NCBI GenBank assembly: GCA_021234155.1 | Contig: JAJEKV010000024.1 | Coordinates: 11,692,913 to 11,756,912, forward strand | Reading direction: 5' to 3' | Length of the DNA: 64,000 nt | Source of the DNA: Isoetes taiwanensis | Taxonomy: Eukaryota; Streptophyta; Lycopodiopsida; Isoetales; Isoetaceae | In this document: positions 13,061 through 26,060 of the stretch, one piece after another | Layout of the letters: each line of letters begins with the position of its first letter | Position numbering within the stretch: position 1 is the stretch's first letter | Program-made: the position numbers and the translations under genes | Notes under the pieces: generated by a model | Told to the model about the DNA's origin: nothing | Database searches by the model: none | Seen by the model: the letters and a program-made list of their open reading frames with translations, nothing else

Positions 13061-13552
13061 GCATACGATCCTGTTATGTTTTCTTCTACACTGAGAATTG
13101 TAGCAATATACGAACCTATTATGCCTTTATGTAATGGGATTCGTTATTATGTGTTGACAATAGGGGCATTGTGACAAGTATAGAAATATTTTTTGATAAA
13201 TACAAGTATAGCATTTTCATGAATATATCCCTACATACATGTGGATAAGCCAATGTGCTAAGATGGTGACCAATGTCTCGGTTGGGTCCTTATTCTACTA
13301 AACCAATGTCTCGGTTTTGATCGTTTGTTAAATTAGCTGCAGCCTTAAAATGTTTGAAATTGTTGTGAATGAAATAATGTCAGATTATCTTCTGTAAGTT
13401 AATAATGCAATGATAATGGCTTCAGATATTGATACATCCATACCATTTACCTCCACATTCTAGTAAGTATACTTCATGAATTAATGTGTGTCTGCAGCTC
13501 CTTTGTTTCATTTTGATATAAGAAAAACCGCGCAGATAACATAAGCCCATGT
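13061..13552. other. Spacer and 3' UTR of the exonuclease/KH gene
   Basis: AT-rich sequence between the foldback element and the stop codon of the minus-strand gene. The part nearest 13552 is presumably that gene's 3' untranslated region. Nothing else was recognised. Confidence 0.5.
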
Positions 13553-16500
13553 TCATAACATTCTGCCCCTGAGAATGGCTTCTGCTTTGCGTACTTCTTT
13601 GAGAGGTCCAATAACGAATACCTGTAAACTACATAGTCTAATAAGCAAGGTTTGTTAAAAGAATCATCGATGAGATCTTTTACCTTATCAGGAGGTCCTT
13701 TTGCACCACCAAAGAAGATATTTGCCCTGCAAAATCCAATTGATTGTCTGAATTCCTGCTAAATGATGTCTAATAGAAGGCCAAATGCATTCCAATCTTT
13801 TATCACAAATGAGAATAAAGGAAACAACCTGCAAGACCCCTTGATGGACAAAATCGATGCACCTTTCCTCCCAATTACTCGTCCCATTTTACCTTTAGGA
13901 ACATCAACAACTGCCAAGACTTCCTCTAGTTTTGCACCATCAACAATCAGATTGTCTACAGCAATTTCCACTCCTGAGTTTCCCAGATGACAACATTCTA
14001 ATACTCCACAAGAAACATTACGTGCGCACCTGGAAATGAAGGAAGAGGTGCCCAACCTGAAAAGTCTTCTCCATCACCACAGAAACAGCGGCAATATAAT
14101 GAGCCCCTAACAGCAAGTTGCCATAGAGAAAGTTCCTCAAGCTTTTTAACCATGTTGTCATGTATATAAAGGAGAAAACGAACATCATCAGCTGCTACAC
14201 GCTTCATCATCTCGGTCAGCGGCCTCCATGTCCAGAACTCAGGGTCCTAGAATTGCATTGAGAAACAGCTTACTAACCTGAGATGTAGTTCGTATGACTT
14301 GCATAATTAACAGTTTACCTGAGCAACAAAACATGGAACTGTGAACTAAAGAAACGCTAAGGTACCATATTTTCTGTAAACAATGGAGAGAACCACCAGT
14401 CCAAAAATCATAACGAAATAACAATATGTGCATCACTGCTTATGTTAAAGTTTTTCAATGGAATTTGTAACGGAAGTTTCTGCACAAGCTTGTGATATAA
14501 TCAAGCTGATCTCAGAGACTGAGGAGAGAGCATCTGTATGTCTTGTGCATAAAACGTCTTATCTAGAGATGTGAGCTGAATATAAGACCCCCTGCAGCAC
14601 CGTCTGTATTCTCTAAGTTTACATATAAACTCTCTAAACTTTGACTGGCAAAAACGGGCCATTCTCCAGCATTGCTCTCAGTTAGGTTCTTATATCTGAT
14701 GAAATTCGCCTTCTCAGAGCATCCCAAACCACACCTATAATTCCCCACTCCTATCATTTGTTTACAATACACCACAATGACACAAGGAATGCTCACTTAC
14801 CCTCCAATAACGACAATCATGCGTTTTATTGGAGTGGAAAAAGGAATTAATTAGGCTTTAAGGATCCATATGCAGAAACAGGCATCACTTATGAACTACT
14901 TTATTCCAATTTCTCAGGATATTATGCCTGCAAAATCTGCGCCAATGTACATAGCAGTCACTTGTTGCTACTGCACATGAACAGTGTTTTTCAAACCTTT
15001 TCTATAAGACCAAACTAATTTGATATGCAAGGTCCAGAGAAAAAGTAAGACAACAGTATATCATTATAAGCCTGCATTGTTGCCATTAACAAGGTTCAAA
15101 TCATCCTAACCTTTCTGAGCAAGCCACGAACCTCCTCCTTTTCTTTATACATAACACCTGTTGCAAAAAGAAGACCAAACATCAAATTACAGAACCTCTG
15201 TACAAGGGAGGAAGATATTTTTGGCAACCCATTGAAGAACATTTAAGGAGAACAATTACCACAGTACCGTTCGTCTGCCAGAAGTCCCACAAATGATATG
15301 TAATCGTCAGGTACCCATTTCTTACCAAGCTGCTCCTCAATCAAGGAGTATGCTATCTGTCATTAAGAGTAGTTTAGAGTCTTCTGTGATGCATCTTATT
15401 GGAAAATACATATATTCACCACATAAACCCATTACCTGCGTATCAAAGACTTTGTGCAACTTGATCCCAAACTGAAAGAACAAGGCCTGCATAGTAGAAC
15501 CAATGTCTCATTGTGATAACGCTCACTTGACAAAGATTAGCTGCTTAAATCATAGCTTGCATACCTCACTGTCACGTTTGCAATCATGAACCACCTTTGT
15601 GACATATGGTGATTCAAGAGCAGGCTTACATGCTTCCATTAGGATGTTCCCCCCATCTACTGCATCAACTAAGTACACGGCATCCCTAAAGGCAAGCTAC
15701 ATGAAAATAGGATGAGCTTTCTGACACCTAAGCTATTTTAAACTGAGCAGCAATATCACAAATAAAAAACCTGGGCGCATTGACTCTAATTAATTACTTC
15801 TAGAAAATATCTGGTCCCAAGCAAACCCTTCGTGTTACACGTTTTAAGCACACCATATCATTGAAACGAAACTGGTACCTGCATTACGCAGAGACGGCCA
15901 TGACGAGCCAGAGAAACCCCTTCGCAATCAAACCCAATTGTTATGGGATTTGCAGGGTCTGGTTCCAAGAAAGTTATGGGTAACTGTGCTGCATTTGTCA
16001 CGATATGCACTGGAACAGGTGCTAACCACTCCTCCAAATCTCTTGAGCTGATGCAACTCCTGCAACCTTCATAATCAGCATAAGTTTTGCTTCAGACAAG
16101 ATAAATTGAGATGCGTTTTCCCAAAGAATGTGCTGTAAAGACAGTAGGATAGATATCCTGTTCCTCAACAGTTGATCTTCATTCAAATTACAGTTGCTAA
16201 GAAATGTACTTGCCATTAGACACGGGCTAGTTAGATATGGTATTAAAACATTCTCGTGATCTGCAACATCTTTAGCCTTCACAGTCAAAAAGTTAAATTT
16301 GAAGATATACTCTATATTATTAAGCAAGATTAAGAACCAAAAGTAAACTCCTCCAGATTACTGACTTGAAAAAGACGAACGCTGTTTATATGTCCAGCTC
16401 ATAAATAGGTACAACATTACATATTGTATTGTTGCAGATCATAAACACCTAAGCATAGCTGACAAATGCCAGAATTCCAATGCAATTGTTATATCCCAGC

Positions 16501-16878
16501 GAAATCAGCATCGATTTATCACGAGGGAAAGATAAAGTTGGAGGGCCTTTGGTACAGACAACGATCAGAAGATATACATCTATAAAAAAGTAAAAAGGGC
16601 ACGGATCCTACAACCTCGCTCTCATTACATCGTCGATGACTCATAACGGGTAATCAAAGAACTCCTGAATCAAAAGAAAGCATTTTGTTTGATATCCCAA
16701 GATTGCAGAGCTATAAAGTGGATTCTCAGATAGAGTATTGCAAGCATAACATTACAGCAAAAACTTACATGTGAAGCATTACATCCTATCCTAAAATTGA
16801 TTAAAGCTTGCCTTGAAAAGTTACATCAGCCTCAGTCCAGGGGGGCGCCGTAACAGCAGCGATTGAGGCCGACGCCAT
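13553..16878 (-). CDS. 3'-5' exonuclease (DEDD) plus KH domain protein
   Basis: A spliced gene homologous to the plant family with an RNase D/EXD-type exonuclease followed by one KH RNA-binding domain (Arabidopsis At2g25910 type). Exons with GT-AG borders and compatible phases: 16059-15879, 15696-15565, 15486-15436, 15356-15260, 15157-15111, 14246-14030, 13973-13829, 13726-13684 and 13621-13553 (TGA). Exo I is GFDCEGVSLARHG; Exo II spans VVHDCKRDSE to FDTQIAYSLI; Exo III is AADDVRFLLY. All four acidic residues appear present. The KH signature is GKMGRVIGRKGASILSIK, and the C-terminus reads VIGPLKEVRKAEAILRGRM. A first exon is proposed at 16878-16825 (MASASIAAV...WTEAD). Its phase does not join cleanly to the next exon; a small intermediate exon (16664-16629) fits on one side only. 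The body is therefore secure and the 5' end is not. The likely role is RNA processing, inferred from the domains. Confidence 0.9.
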
Positions 16879-18180
16879 CGCCTTTACATCTTTCTAAACC
16901 ATGCGTTGTTTTTCCTCTGTGTATCAATGTGCAGAATGCTACAACGTGTCAAGTGCGGCCACGATTAACCATGGGAGACCGGAACCGTAGATTGGGCATG
17001 TGGAATCTAATGTAAGGAGAATATTGAACCCTCGCCGTTGGATACACGGCTGTGGAACAAAAAATTTGATTTGGACGGTCGAGATGACTAAGAAGTGTCC
17101 TTTTCTCGGAATCTAGCGCACTTCGCTCATGCCAACTGACCATCAACTAAACTTATCTAAAATTTAACAGATTTCCTTCACAACTTCGGTTTCCTTTTCT
17201 TTCCTTCCACCTCTTATGTGGGACTCACATGAAATGAAATATTTGCGGGGGCTGAATCGCTCGCTAGATGCAAAACTGCTAATTTAAGCTGAAATTTTCC
17301 AGGTGTTGCCTCTTCTCGGTGACATGTTGCCTCTTCTCTAATGCGAACGGGCATGTGAACGTAAGTTTTTGTTGGCTGATTGGGGCAGCTGATTCCGTGC
17401 CCCTCAGCCATCACCATTTTAGGACCTCAGCAGTCGCGCCATGGATGGCGTGATGTTGAATCATAATTCTTCAGCAGCTGAAATAGTTTCCTATACTGTC
17501 GGGTAAAAAAAGAGTCATGTGAGTCGCCCATTACCTCTTTGCACGAATCTAAAAGCAACTTATGTTTCTTTTGGCCTTCTAGGCCAATCGGATTATACAA
17601 CGTGTCATATTTTCTTTTACAAGGCTGAAATTGCTTACTAATTTAGAGGGAGGCGCGCCATTTCTTGCAATTCTAAGGTGTTCATGTCCCTTAACACGTC
17701 AACGAAATTAACTCGGATCGTCAGATCCATCAATATTTGCATCAATGGCCTTAGAAATTAGTTAATCCCTTGAATTTCTTCTGCGGCCTCGTAACGATCA
17801 TGGTTCGTTTGTGAATAATCCTCGAGCTTAATTTTTTCTTTATCTGATGTGGGCGGAGTTGTGTTTATCGGATGGGTTTTCTATGATTCGATTGGAGGTT
17901 GTCGATGCTGGGATCCCTGTTTAAATTGCAGAAATCAGAATTGAACTTCAAGGACCTGGAGTCTTGCAAGTATCGTTAGTTTCCCATGCTTCTGTTTTTG
18001 AAATTTTCAGCCCACATACGGTTTGGTGGTCCATACCATCCCATAGAATTACCTGCTTCACTTCGACGGATTGGACTCCATATTGAACATGTTCGTCAAC
18101 TAGGTCAACTGCGAGATCTCTATGTGGAGTTTTGGCCTCTATTAGCAACCAACTTTTTCTTTGTGTAATTTTTGTGTGGA
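16879..18180. other. Promoter side of the exonuclease/KH gene and unassigned sequence
   Basis: The bases just above 16879 should hold the promoter and 5' UTR of the minus-strand gene; no clear TATA element was chosen. An open frame of 66 codons at 17948-18148 (minus) has ordinary amino-acid composition but no recognised domain and no supported start, so it is not called as a gene. Confidence 0.4.
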
Positions 18181-18770
18181 TCCAGGCCTTAGGCCTTTCT
18201 GAATCAGGCCTTAGTGCCTTTTGTGAAATCTAGTGTCTAGTGCCTTTATGAATATAGGCTTTGTGCCTTTGTAATTAGCCTAGTAAATCCAGGCCTTGTG
18301 CCTTTGTGATCAGGCCATTGTGTTTTACGTATTTAAGAATCTGGATCTCTGAAGAAGAAACGGGGGTTGACAACAAGGGGGTAACTCCGTATAATATAGA
18401 ATAACAAGCATACAAAATATAATATCTGTGCTTGGGTAATAATTCTTATTCAACAAGCCAAATTTTACCATGACCGCAATTAAGATGTCAAACCAGGCCC
18501 AGCTGCCAAGGCTTGTGAAACATGTGCTGTAGCTCCAAATTATATGGATTGAACACATTCGTTGGCTTTGTTGGCTTTGTCCAGAATGTGTTCATTGGCT
18601 TTGGTCCAAAAGCATGTTGTCCAATTTATTCCATGCCTTTATGTCGCCCTCGCGTATACTTCCAGGCCATCGTGCCTTGTGTGAGTCCAGGCCACTTTGC
18701 ATTATCATTGTAACTAGGCCTTGTGCCTTTGAATGAAAGTAATAGCTCCAAGCCTTTTATTAAACTAATC
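18181..18770. repeat. Degenerate AGGCCTTGTGCCTTTGTGA repeats
   Basis: Two clusters (about 18185-18325 and 18640-18735) repeat variants of AGGCCTTGTGCCTTTGTGA at irregular spacing of 20-35 bases. Sequence between the clusters is unique. No coding capacity was recognised. Confidence 0.6.
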
Positions 18771-18829
18771 TTTGTATTATTATAATCTTAATCTTTCCTT
18801 GTTTCACGTCAAGCTTAGCAATATGAAAT

Positions 18830-19120
18830 TCTGGAGTTGAAGCATCAAATTAACATAACACTCAAATATGAAATTAAACACTCAAGTATGAAATTCTAGA
18901 CATAACACTTAAAGTACAAAATTTTGGAATCGAAGCATCAAAATCTGGACATAACACTCAAGTGTAAAATTCTGAACATAACACTCAAATATGAAATTCT
19001 AGACATAACACTCAAAATATGAAATTCTGAAATTGAAACATCAATTGACATAACACTCAAGTATAAAATTTTAGACATAACACTCAAGTATAAAATTCTA
19101 CACATCAAAATGATCATGCA
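18830..19120. repeat. Degenerate tandem repeat, ATAACACTCAAGTATGAAAT type
   Basis: Roughly eight to ten diverged units of 25-35 bases built from CATAACACTCAA followed by (G)TATGAAATTCT. It adjoins the decayed transposon-like gene copy beginning near 19190 and may be its non-coding 3' flank, since that gene reads on the minus strand. Confidence 0.65.
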
Positions 19121-19189
19121 AAATATGGAAAGTTCTTTATATTCATATAAGTAGTGATATACAACATAATTTTTGAACGGAAGACTACT

Positions 19190-21650
19190 CTCTATACAAT
19201 TTCTCTTTCCACTATTCCAACAATGTAAGAAGCCTCTAGAATGTCTTCTTTGTCTTCAACACTTAGAGTATAAACCACATTCTGCTTGACGACGTGTTTT
19301 GCTTGAACAAATCTCACTTTGTTCTTTGCAACTTGAGAAGCATAAACTATTGTTTTATTTCCTCTACCAAACTTGTAGCTGAATTTAGAATTCACTAACT
19401 TCTCATAGTGTGTCCTATGACCTCATCCCCTTTCACAAACTTCTCCCCTTGCATATCTACAAAGTCTTCTAACACCAAGTACTTAGGTTTAGTACATAGG
19501 ATGAGGTAGAATTTCACATTCTTGTGATTATTATTTGGAGTCGCCACAACAACGATGTCACCTACAGATACCTGCAGGCAACATAAGTCAGCATTGCGAA
19601 TATATACTTCTTCTCCTTCATCATAACTTTTTTTTAAGCAATAGCTTTGATGGGTTGTACCACAACTGGCACAAACTTCTTAATATATGATGAATTGAGG
19701 TAAGATTTCCAATTTCAAATCCAAACAACCTGTGCAAAAGCAACAGAGGTTCTAACCTGTAAATATGTCATGTTCTTTGAGCACCCGTGAAAACAATGAA
19801 GGTTTCTAGTTCCTTCAATAGGCATGCTTCCCACTGATTTTTTCTGTCCAGTTGTCCTATTTCAACCTCCCCATACTTATGGCTCTATATTATGGCTCTT
19901 TCCTTATTGTTTTTTTTGGATCATTGGATCCAGGTATAGTTCCATGAATATGCCAAATCAAAGGCTCTGCAATTTCCACATCAGACCCACGTATAAGCTT
20001 GCGCACCCCATACGGCTATTATACGTATATACATACATGGTATAGTTCAATCCATACACATCAAAAAATCCACGAACACCATTGCATTCACAAAGGACAC
20101 ATAAGAACAGAGAAGAACAAAGAAGAGTGAAGCACAGATAAGAAGTTAAAGTGAAGAAATAAGAACAAATAAGAACAATCCGTCGAAGCCATAGCCATAG
20201 CTAGAAACCGCGTAGCCATAGCTGCAGTAGCCATAGGTTTGCGCAGACCTCCATAGCGTACCCATAGCTGGAGTAGCCTCCTGTTTTAAGCCGGCCAAGC
20301 AAGGCAGAACCGAGGCAGAACCTGCAGACCACTGCAACAGCCGAATCTCTGCTGCTGTCGATTGTGAAACAAGATGCCGAAACTTTGCCCAATCTTCACC
20401 TAATCTCTGCCTTCTGTCTACGCCCTAATCTCTGTCTTCTGTGAATGAGCCGAAATCGAAAGAAAACTAAATCGAAACAAAACTAGAACAGAGCCCTGCA
20501 CCTCCCAAATCGAAACAGCGAAAATCGAAAGACAACTAAAACAGAGCCCTGCACCTCCATCGCACTATCTCTGTCTCTGTCCAAGAATGCCCAGCATCTG
20601 GCCGCCCGGCATGGCCTCCATCTCCTCCAGCAAATACGCGCGCGCATCAGACGCCCGCCATGCTCGGACCAGCCCTGCCACGAATCTCCACCATCAAACC
20701 ATTACCCAGACTAAAAAAACAAACACGAAACCCTAACCCCCATTTCTCTCCCCACCATTGCCAAAACCTTACTAACTCAATCATTTGGGAACCTTATCAA
20801 CCTCCCCAAAAGTTCTACTTACAGTTTGGATCTTTTTTTTATATGTTGTGGGTGCTGCTGTTGATATGTACTTCTTTAGCCGTTCCACCACCTCATGTGC
20901 ATTGGTCATCTTGATGCCCTTCAATTGTGCTGCTCTTGAAGCCCTCTTTATTACTGCTCCTACACTATCATGTTCTCCTTTTCTATGGCCAGAGCACCAA
21001 CGCATCAACGTAAAATGATTTTTTACCTTTGAATTGTGAGGCGGCTACACCATATGAGAAGACATAGTGCTTCTTCAAAGTATTTTCCTTCTGTTGCATT
21101 CACCAGTTGTGTAAGAGAAAACAATGCTGCACAAACAAAGAATCATATTTTCTGTCATCAGATGTATAAACATGTTATTCCTTGATTGTTTCTTGTGTCT
21201 CAGGATTCCTTCTATACGGGAGGTGCATAAAAATAGTGGTCTGCTCATTATGCCAATGTTTGGATTGAACTTCATTCTGCTCCTTGAAATAGTAATTCTC
21301 AGTAAAGTCAATTACTAGTACAATGGTATCATTAACAAACCTGTTTAGTAATTGTCTAAACATGGCTTGCTGCCATTTTATTTCTTAAATTATGTGTCAA
21401 AAACTCCTTAGCTTTGGATTTAAAGGTTTCCATCAAAACATTGGGTGGTCTGCATATATTAATGTTCAATTTTTTTTTTTTAGGTTTGCCATTTTTATCC
21501 TTACCAATTTCGATATTGATGTTCAATCCTCTCGTGATAGACGCAACAACAGGTATTAAATTCAGATAGCTTTACAACAAAGTAATGCTTTAGCTTCTCG
21601 AAGGCTCTCTGCTTAATTTGAACATCTGGATTATTTTGCTTGAAACTAGT
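19190..21650 (-). pseudogene. Decayed transposon-like gene, copy 1 (interrupted)
   Basis: Minus-strand remnants of a protein also present at 22160-23950. Visible pieces, N- to C-terminal: RQLLNRFVNDTIVLVIDF and ENYYFKEQNEVQSKHWHNE (21363-21175); a GHxKGEHDxxGAxIKRAxRA segment (21008-20781); and a C-terminal piece around 19590-19190 with VVVATPNNNH, KYLVLEDFVDMQGEKFVKGD and YYEKLVNSKF. The acidic DF...EN, the HWHN motif and the HGKxEHD motif recur in both copies and suggest a DDE-type transposase, but I do not recognise the family with certainty. Frameshifts and stops are frequent. A 935-bp insertion at 19873-20807 splits it. Confidence 0.6.
19873..20807. mobile_element. 935-bp insertion with 11-bp direct flanks
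   Basis: Comparison with the uninterrupted copy 2 (22760-22780) shows that this segment is extra. TCAACCTCCCC occurs immediately left (19862-19872) and again at its right end (20797-20807), as expected of a target duplication of about 9-11 bp. Ends show no clear TIR. The interior holds small tandem repeats: variants of AGCCATAGC at 20190-20280 and a unit of about 60 bp ending CAGAGCCCTGCACCTCC at 20455-20550. A 9-bp duplication would suit a Mutator-like element; the class is unproven. Confidence 0.6.
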
Positions 21651-22159
21651 GAAGAATCATGTCTGCAAGATAAGAATAAAAAACTACTTAGTAAATGCTA
21701 ATGCTAATACCATTATCAACCATCAATAGCACTAAAGGGTGCGAGCACAACAAGCACTTGCAAATTAATTCGATTAGCAGACGCAATTCATATCAGAATT
21801 AGTACCTCAAAACTTATAAAAAACACTAATAACTAGTAAACGTGAAAAATACCTAGTAAACAGTAAACTTTTTCTACAAATAGCATATCTAGCTCACATT
21901 AAGGTAATGTGTTGGATGCTTAGAATGTTTTCCTCTACCAAATCTAACGTCCTTGAAATTAGGAGAAACTCTGGTGTAGTTTGTCCAATAATCCATGACT
22001 TTTTCAATCACATCTTAGCTCAAGGAGTCCTTTCTCTTCTTTCTTCCCCGAAGAGCCCATAATGCATTTTTATTATTAATTGCAATACAATGCTTCTAAG
22101 CTGCATAACAATTCCTTGGATGAATTCTCAAAACCTTGGCAGCTAATCTTTTGCTGTCA

Positions 22160-23950
22160 TACCTGACCTTCCCAAGTGCCATGACTAATGCTGCTCTTTT
22201 TGTTGTTTAATTTGTCATTGGACTCCATTCCTTTCACATGTTGCATGGTTGCTTTATTTCCTCTATAAAACTTATAGCTGGATTTAGAATTCACCAACTT
22301 CTCATAGTATGTCCCTTCTATCACCCCATCCCCTTTCACAAACTTCTGCCCTTGCATATCTACAAAGTCTTATAATACCAAGTATTTAGGTTTGGCACAT
22401 AGGATGAGGTAGCATTTCACATTCTCGTGATTGTTATTTGGAGCCATCACTGCAACAACGTCACCTACAAATACTTGCAGGCAACATAAGTCAGCATTGC
22501 CAACATATAATTCTTCTCCTTCATCATGATGACTTATTCAATAATAGATTCGATGGTTGTACAACAACTAATTCAAACTTCTTAGTATATGATGAATTGG
22601 GGCAAATTCCCAGTTCAAATCTAAATAATCTGTGCAAAAGCAAGAGAGGTTTCTAACCTGTAAATGTGTCATGTGCTTTGAGCACCCATGGAAACAATGA
22701 AGGCCTCTAGATCCTTTAATAGACCATGCTTCCCACTGGTTATTTATGTCCACTTGTCCTACTTCAACCTTTCAAAAAGTTTTACTTATAGTTTGGATCT
22801 TCTTTTTATATATGGGTGCTGCTGTTAACACGTACTGCTTTAGCCATTCCACCACCTCGTATGCATTGGTCATCTTGATGCCTTTCAACTGTGCTGCTCT
22901 CGAAGCCCTCTTTATTATTGCTCCTAGACCATCATGAATGTTCTCTTTTTCCATGGCCAGAGCAACAAAAGTTCCATGTCATGTCTATACCTATTAAAGA
23001 CTTGAATCTAGCATCAAAGTAAAATGATTTTTTACCTTTGAATTGTGAGGCTGCACCATTTGAGAAGACATGATGCTTCTTCAAAGCAATTCCCTTGTCT
23101 TGCATCCACTGATTGTGTAAGAGAAAACAATGCTGCACAAACTAAAAAACATGTTTTCTGTCATTAGATATATAAAAATGTTCTTCATTGATGATTTTTT
23201 GTGCCTCAGGATCCCTTCTATATGTGAGGTGCACAAGACTAGTGATCTTCTTATTATGCCAATGCTTGGATTGAACTTCATTCTGCTCCTTGAAAGAGTA
23301 ATTCTCTTCAAAGTCAATCACTGATACAATGGTATCATCAGCAAACTTGTTTAGTAGTTGTCTAAGTATGGCCTGCTGCCATTTATACTTGAAATTATGT
23401 GTCACAAAATTCTTAGCTTTGGATCTGAAGGTTTCCATTGAAGCATTGGATGAAGTCTACAAATATTGATGCTCAATTCTTTTTTTGGGTTTGCCATTTT
23501 TGTCCTTACCAATTTTAATATAATCTATGTTCTCCCAAGTGCTTTTTGAGGTACTATCATTTGTTTATTCTTTTGGAAACTTTTCCATTTTGTCCATACT
23601 ACATTTGCTGCAGGTTCCTGACAAGTATGCTTCATTGTACCACTCTTCACCTTCAGGATTTGGGCAAACCATGCTTCTCCACATGTCATTGTTACACAGC
23701 CAAACAATCTTGCTGCATTGCGCCTACTGGCTTGCCTTGTGGTCATATATCTTGCACTCATAAGTGCAATCTGCAGCGTGCACCATGGACTTTTTTTCTC
23801 ATGTTCTTCACCTCTTCCCTCAGCATTGATATCCTCTTGTGATAGACGCAACAACAGGTATTGAATTCAGATGGCTTTACAACAAAGTAAGGCTTTAGCT
23901 TCTCGAAAGCTCTCTAGTTGATTTGAACATCTGGATTGTTTTGCTTGAAA
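22160..23950 (-). pseudogene. Decayed transposon-like gene, copy 2
   Basis: A head-to-tail second copy of the 19-21.6 kb gene. On the minus strand: a region with a CMTCGEAWFAQI-like segment (23850-23525); FADDTIVSVIDFEENYSFK, NEVQSKHWHNKKI and YRRDPEAQKIINEEHFYIS (23438-23142); QHCFLLHNQWMQDKG, HHVFSNGAASQFKGKKSFYF and GHGKRE (23138-22932); NIHDGLGAIIKRASRAAQL (22954-22772); and a C-terminal part with VDMQGQKFVKGDGVIEGTYY (22357-22157). The order, with aspartates in VIDF and IS(N/D)D and an acidic GHGKxE, is compatible with a DDE-transposase core, but this is inference. At least five frame changes are needed. Confidence 0.6.
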
Positions 23951-26020
23951 TCTTTGTACTCACTTCAATCAATGCACATCTATCTCTTGTTGATTCAAGT
24001 CCTTTGTTCCGAGTATGATCCAACTGTAGCACAATCATGGAATTTAAAGTCAACAGTGGTACATGGTGTAGATTGATCAAAATCACTCGCCAACACTTGA
24101 ATTCACCCAAGGGATTGTTGAATGATGCAAATCCTATTGAAATTAATTTTTGAAGATGGATTGACAATGAAATCAAACAGTCCAGAGTATTGATTGTTTC
24201 TTTGTCTTATTTTTTGAAATCCCATTATAATCTAGTGCACCACCATCCTCATTGGATCATGCCCGATGTCTTAATTTATGGCAAGGGAAATCCTGGAAGG
24301 AAAAGAGAAGGCTGGTCTCAAAAATATTATACGAAAAGAATCCTTACCTGCTACTCTAACTCCATTTCCAATCAAGTTGTGCCACGTTACATGTTTTTTA
24401 AACTTAGAAATTAATTGGAAGAATGAACATTGTGATTTTGATTTCATGACAGTTTCCGCTTTAAGTCTGCTTGGTTCACCTTCAATTCAGCATGGTACGA
24501 CGACAGGTAAGGATTTTCTTTCCATTTACTAAAAGGCTCTTTACCATAGATTCTGGGAGCTCTTTGCTTTGGAATCTAGGGAAAAAACCAAGGCGACCAG
24601 CGAACTGATTGATTCTTTGAAATGCAATGGTTCTATTCACCATGAATAGAACCATCATTCTTTGGCTTAGGCCTCATTTGGCTCCTTTCTCCCTTATATA
24701 TATACTATGTTCTCTCTCTCAGTTCGCATTGGCGTTCTCTCTGAGCTGAATCTTTGATTCTTGGTGTCAGCTTCCTCCCCTCTTGCCCTTTCTCTCTCGA
24801 GGTCGTTGAGTGGTTGTTTGTGTTTTGGTCAGTGTTGCTTGCATAGGGAGGATCTATGTCTCAACCTTCTTGCAGAGACGAAGGAAATGTTATTTAGCTA
24901 GAAAGAATCCCAACGGTTCTAGATGTGGTGATGTCCATGGATTGCATTTTTGAAAGTCATCCATCATGTTTTTTTATGTTTTTAGTGTTTATGTTGTGAA
25001 TCTATAAACACGATTTTGCTAGTGGGCTAAATTTTTGGCTCGATAAGGTTATTAGCTAGGTTCATATTTGGATGAAGAATGATCCTATGTAAGATTTTAA
25101 GATAAAATCAAAGAGAGAACTATTTAAACATTTACATCTAGTATCATTCTATTGTGTCAGAGACCTTTTGATCCCTTTTCTTATCTGATATTACCATTCC
25201 ATGGTGCATGAGGCACAAAAGCTTCTCAAAGAGAGGGTATAAAAAACTTTGTATTAATATTAAGTCATCTTTAATCCATTTGACTATGCTCATGTTCTCT
25301 TGCAGTTTGTTCTTAGACAAGATGGACCAAAACAAGATTCTCAGCAGGATTAAAATGTTATAAGTTTCGTAACAGGATGCATGTCTTGTAACTAGTGCTG
25401 CTGTGTTCACCCACAAGCAGATGGATGCATCATCACAAGTGCTTATCTTCAACTTATAGTTTTAAAGCAACTATTGGATGCCAATTAATGCAGTACATGC
25501 TAGTTATTCTAGCATGCATCTACTTTCATTTTCAAAGACTACATTGCAAGAGCTGGAAATGCTAATGAACATGGCAAGTGTTGCTATTGATCAAGGTGAC
25601 ACAAGTAATGCCCAAATCTCTTTGTGACATTAAGACATTAATGTTTTGTAACTATGCTTGGATTAATGCACTTTAGTTGAATGCAGGTTATGATGCAATT
25701 GTGTGCATTTGTTTCTGATTGAGTTTAATGAAATGGCAAATGCAGTCGATCTATTAATAAATCTTCCAAGACTTCAACGTAAATTTTGATAAATTCATGG
25801 CAGATTGAATGTGTTTGAACATTGATAATTGAATTCTGCTTATAGATTTGATTGAAGAACCGTAATTTTATTATCAATCTTGTTGGAACATAAATTCCAT
25901 GGTTGTTTGTGCCTTTATTGCTTTGGAAAAATTTGGTCTCTGCTCTAAATTTCTCATGCACTCTTAAATGGCCAATTAGCAGCCTACGTGGCTACCACCA
26001 CAGCCTTGATGGTACTAATA
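23951..26020. other. AT-rich sequence, no gene recognised
   Basis: Open frames of 60-102 codons on both strands lack motifs. A pyrimidine-rich stretch with CTCTCTCTC lies near 24710-24730. Nothing is called. Confidence 0.4.
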
Positions 26021-26021
26021 C

Positions 26022-26060
26022 CTAGCCGATTGGTCTCCGTGGACGATAAAAATCATTCTT
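26022..26060 (+). repeat. Possible SINE 3' end (shared with 515-549)
   Basis: GATTGGTCTCCGTGGACG and a following TAAAAATC block closely match 519-549 (AATCGATCTCCGTGGATG, CTAAAAATC). At the first site the match runs straight into the (TATTC)n tract. Two short matches are thin evidence, so the SINE reading is tentative. Confidence 0.3.

Noticed and set aside
17948-18148. 66-codon minus-strand frame as a gene
   Set aside because: Ordinary composition but no domain, no splice partners and no supported start.
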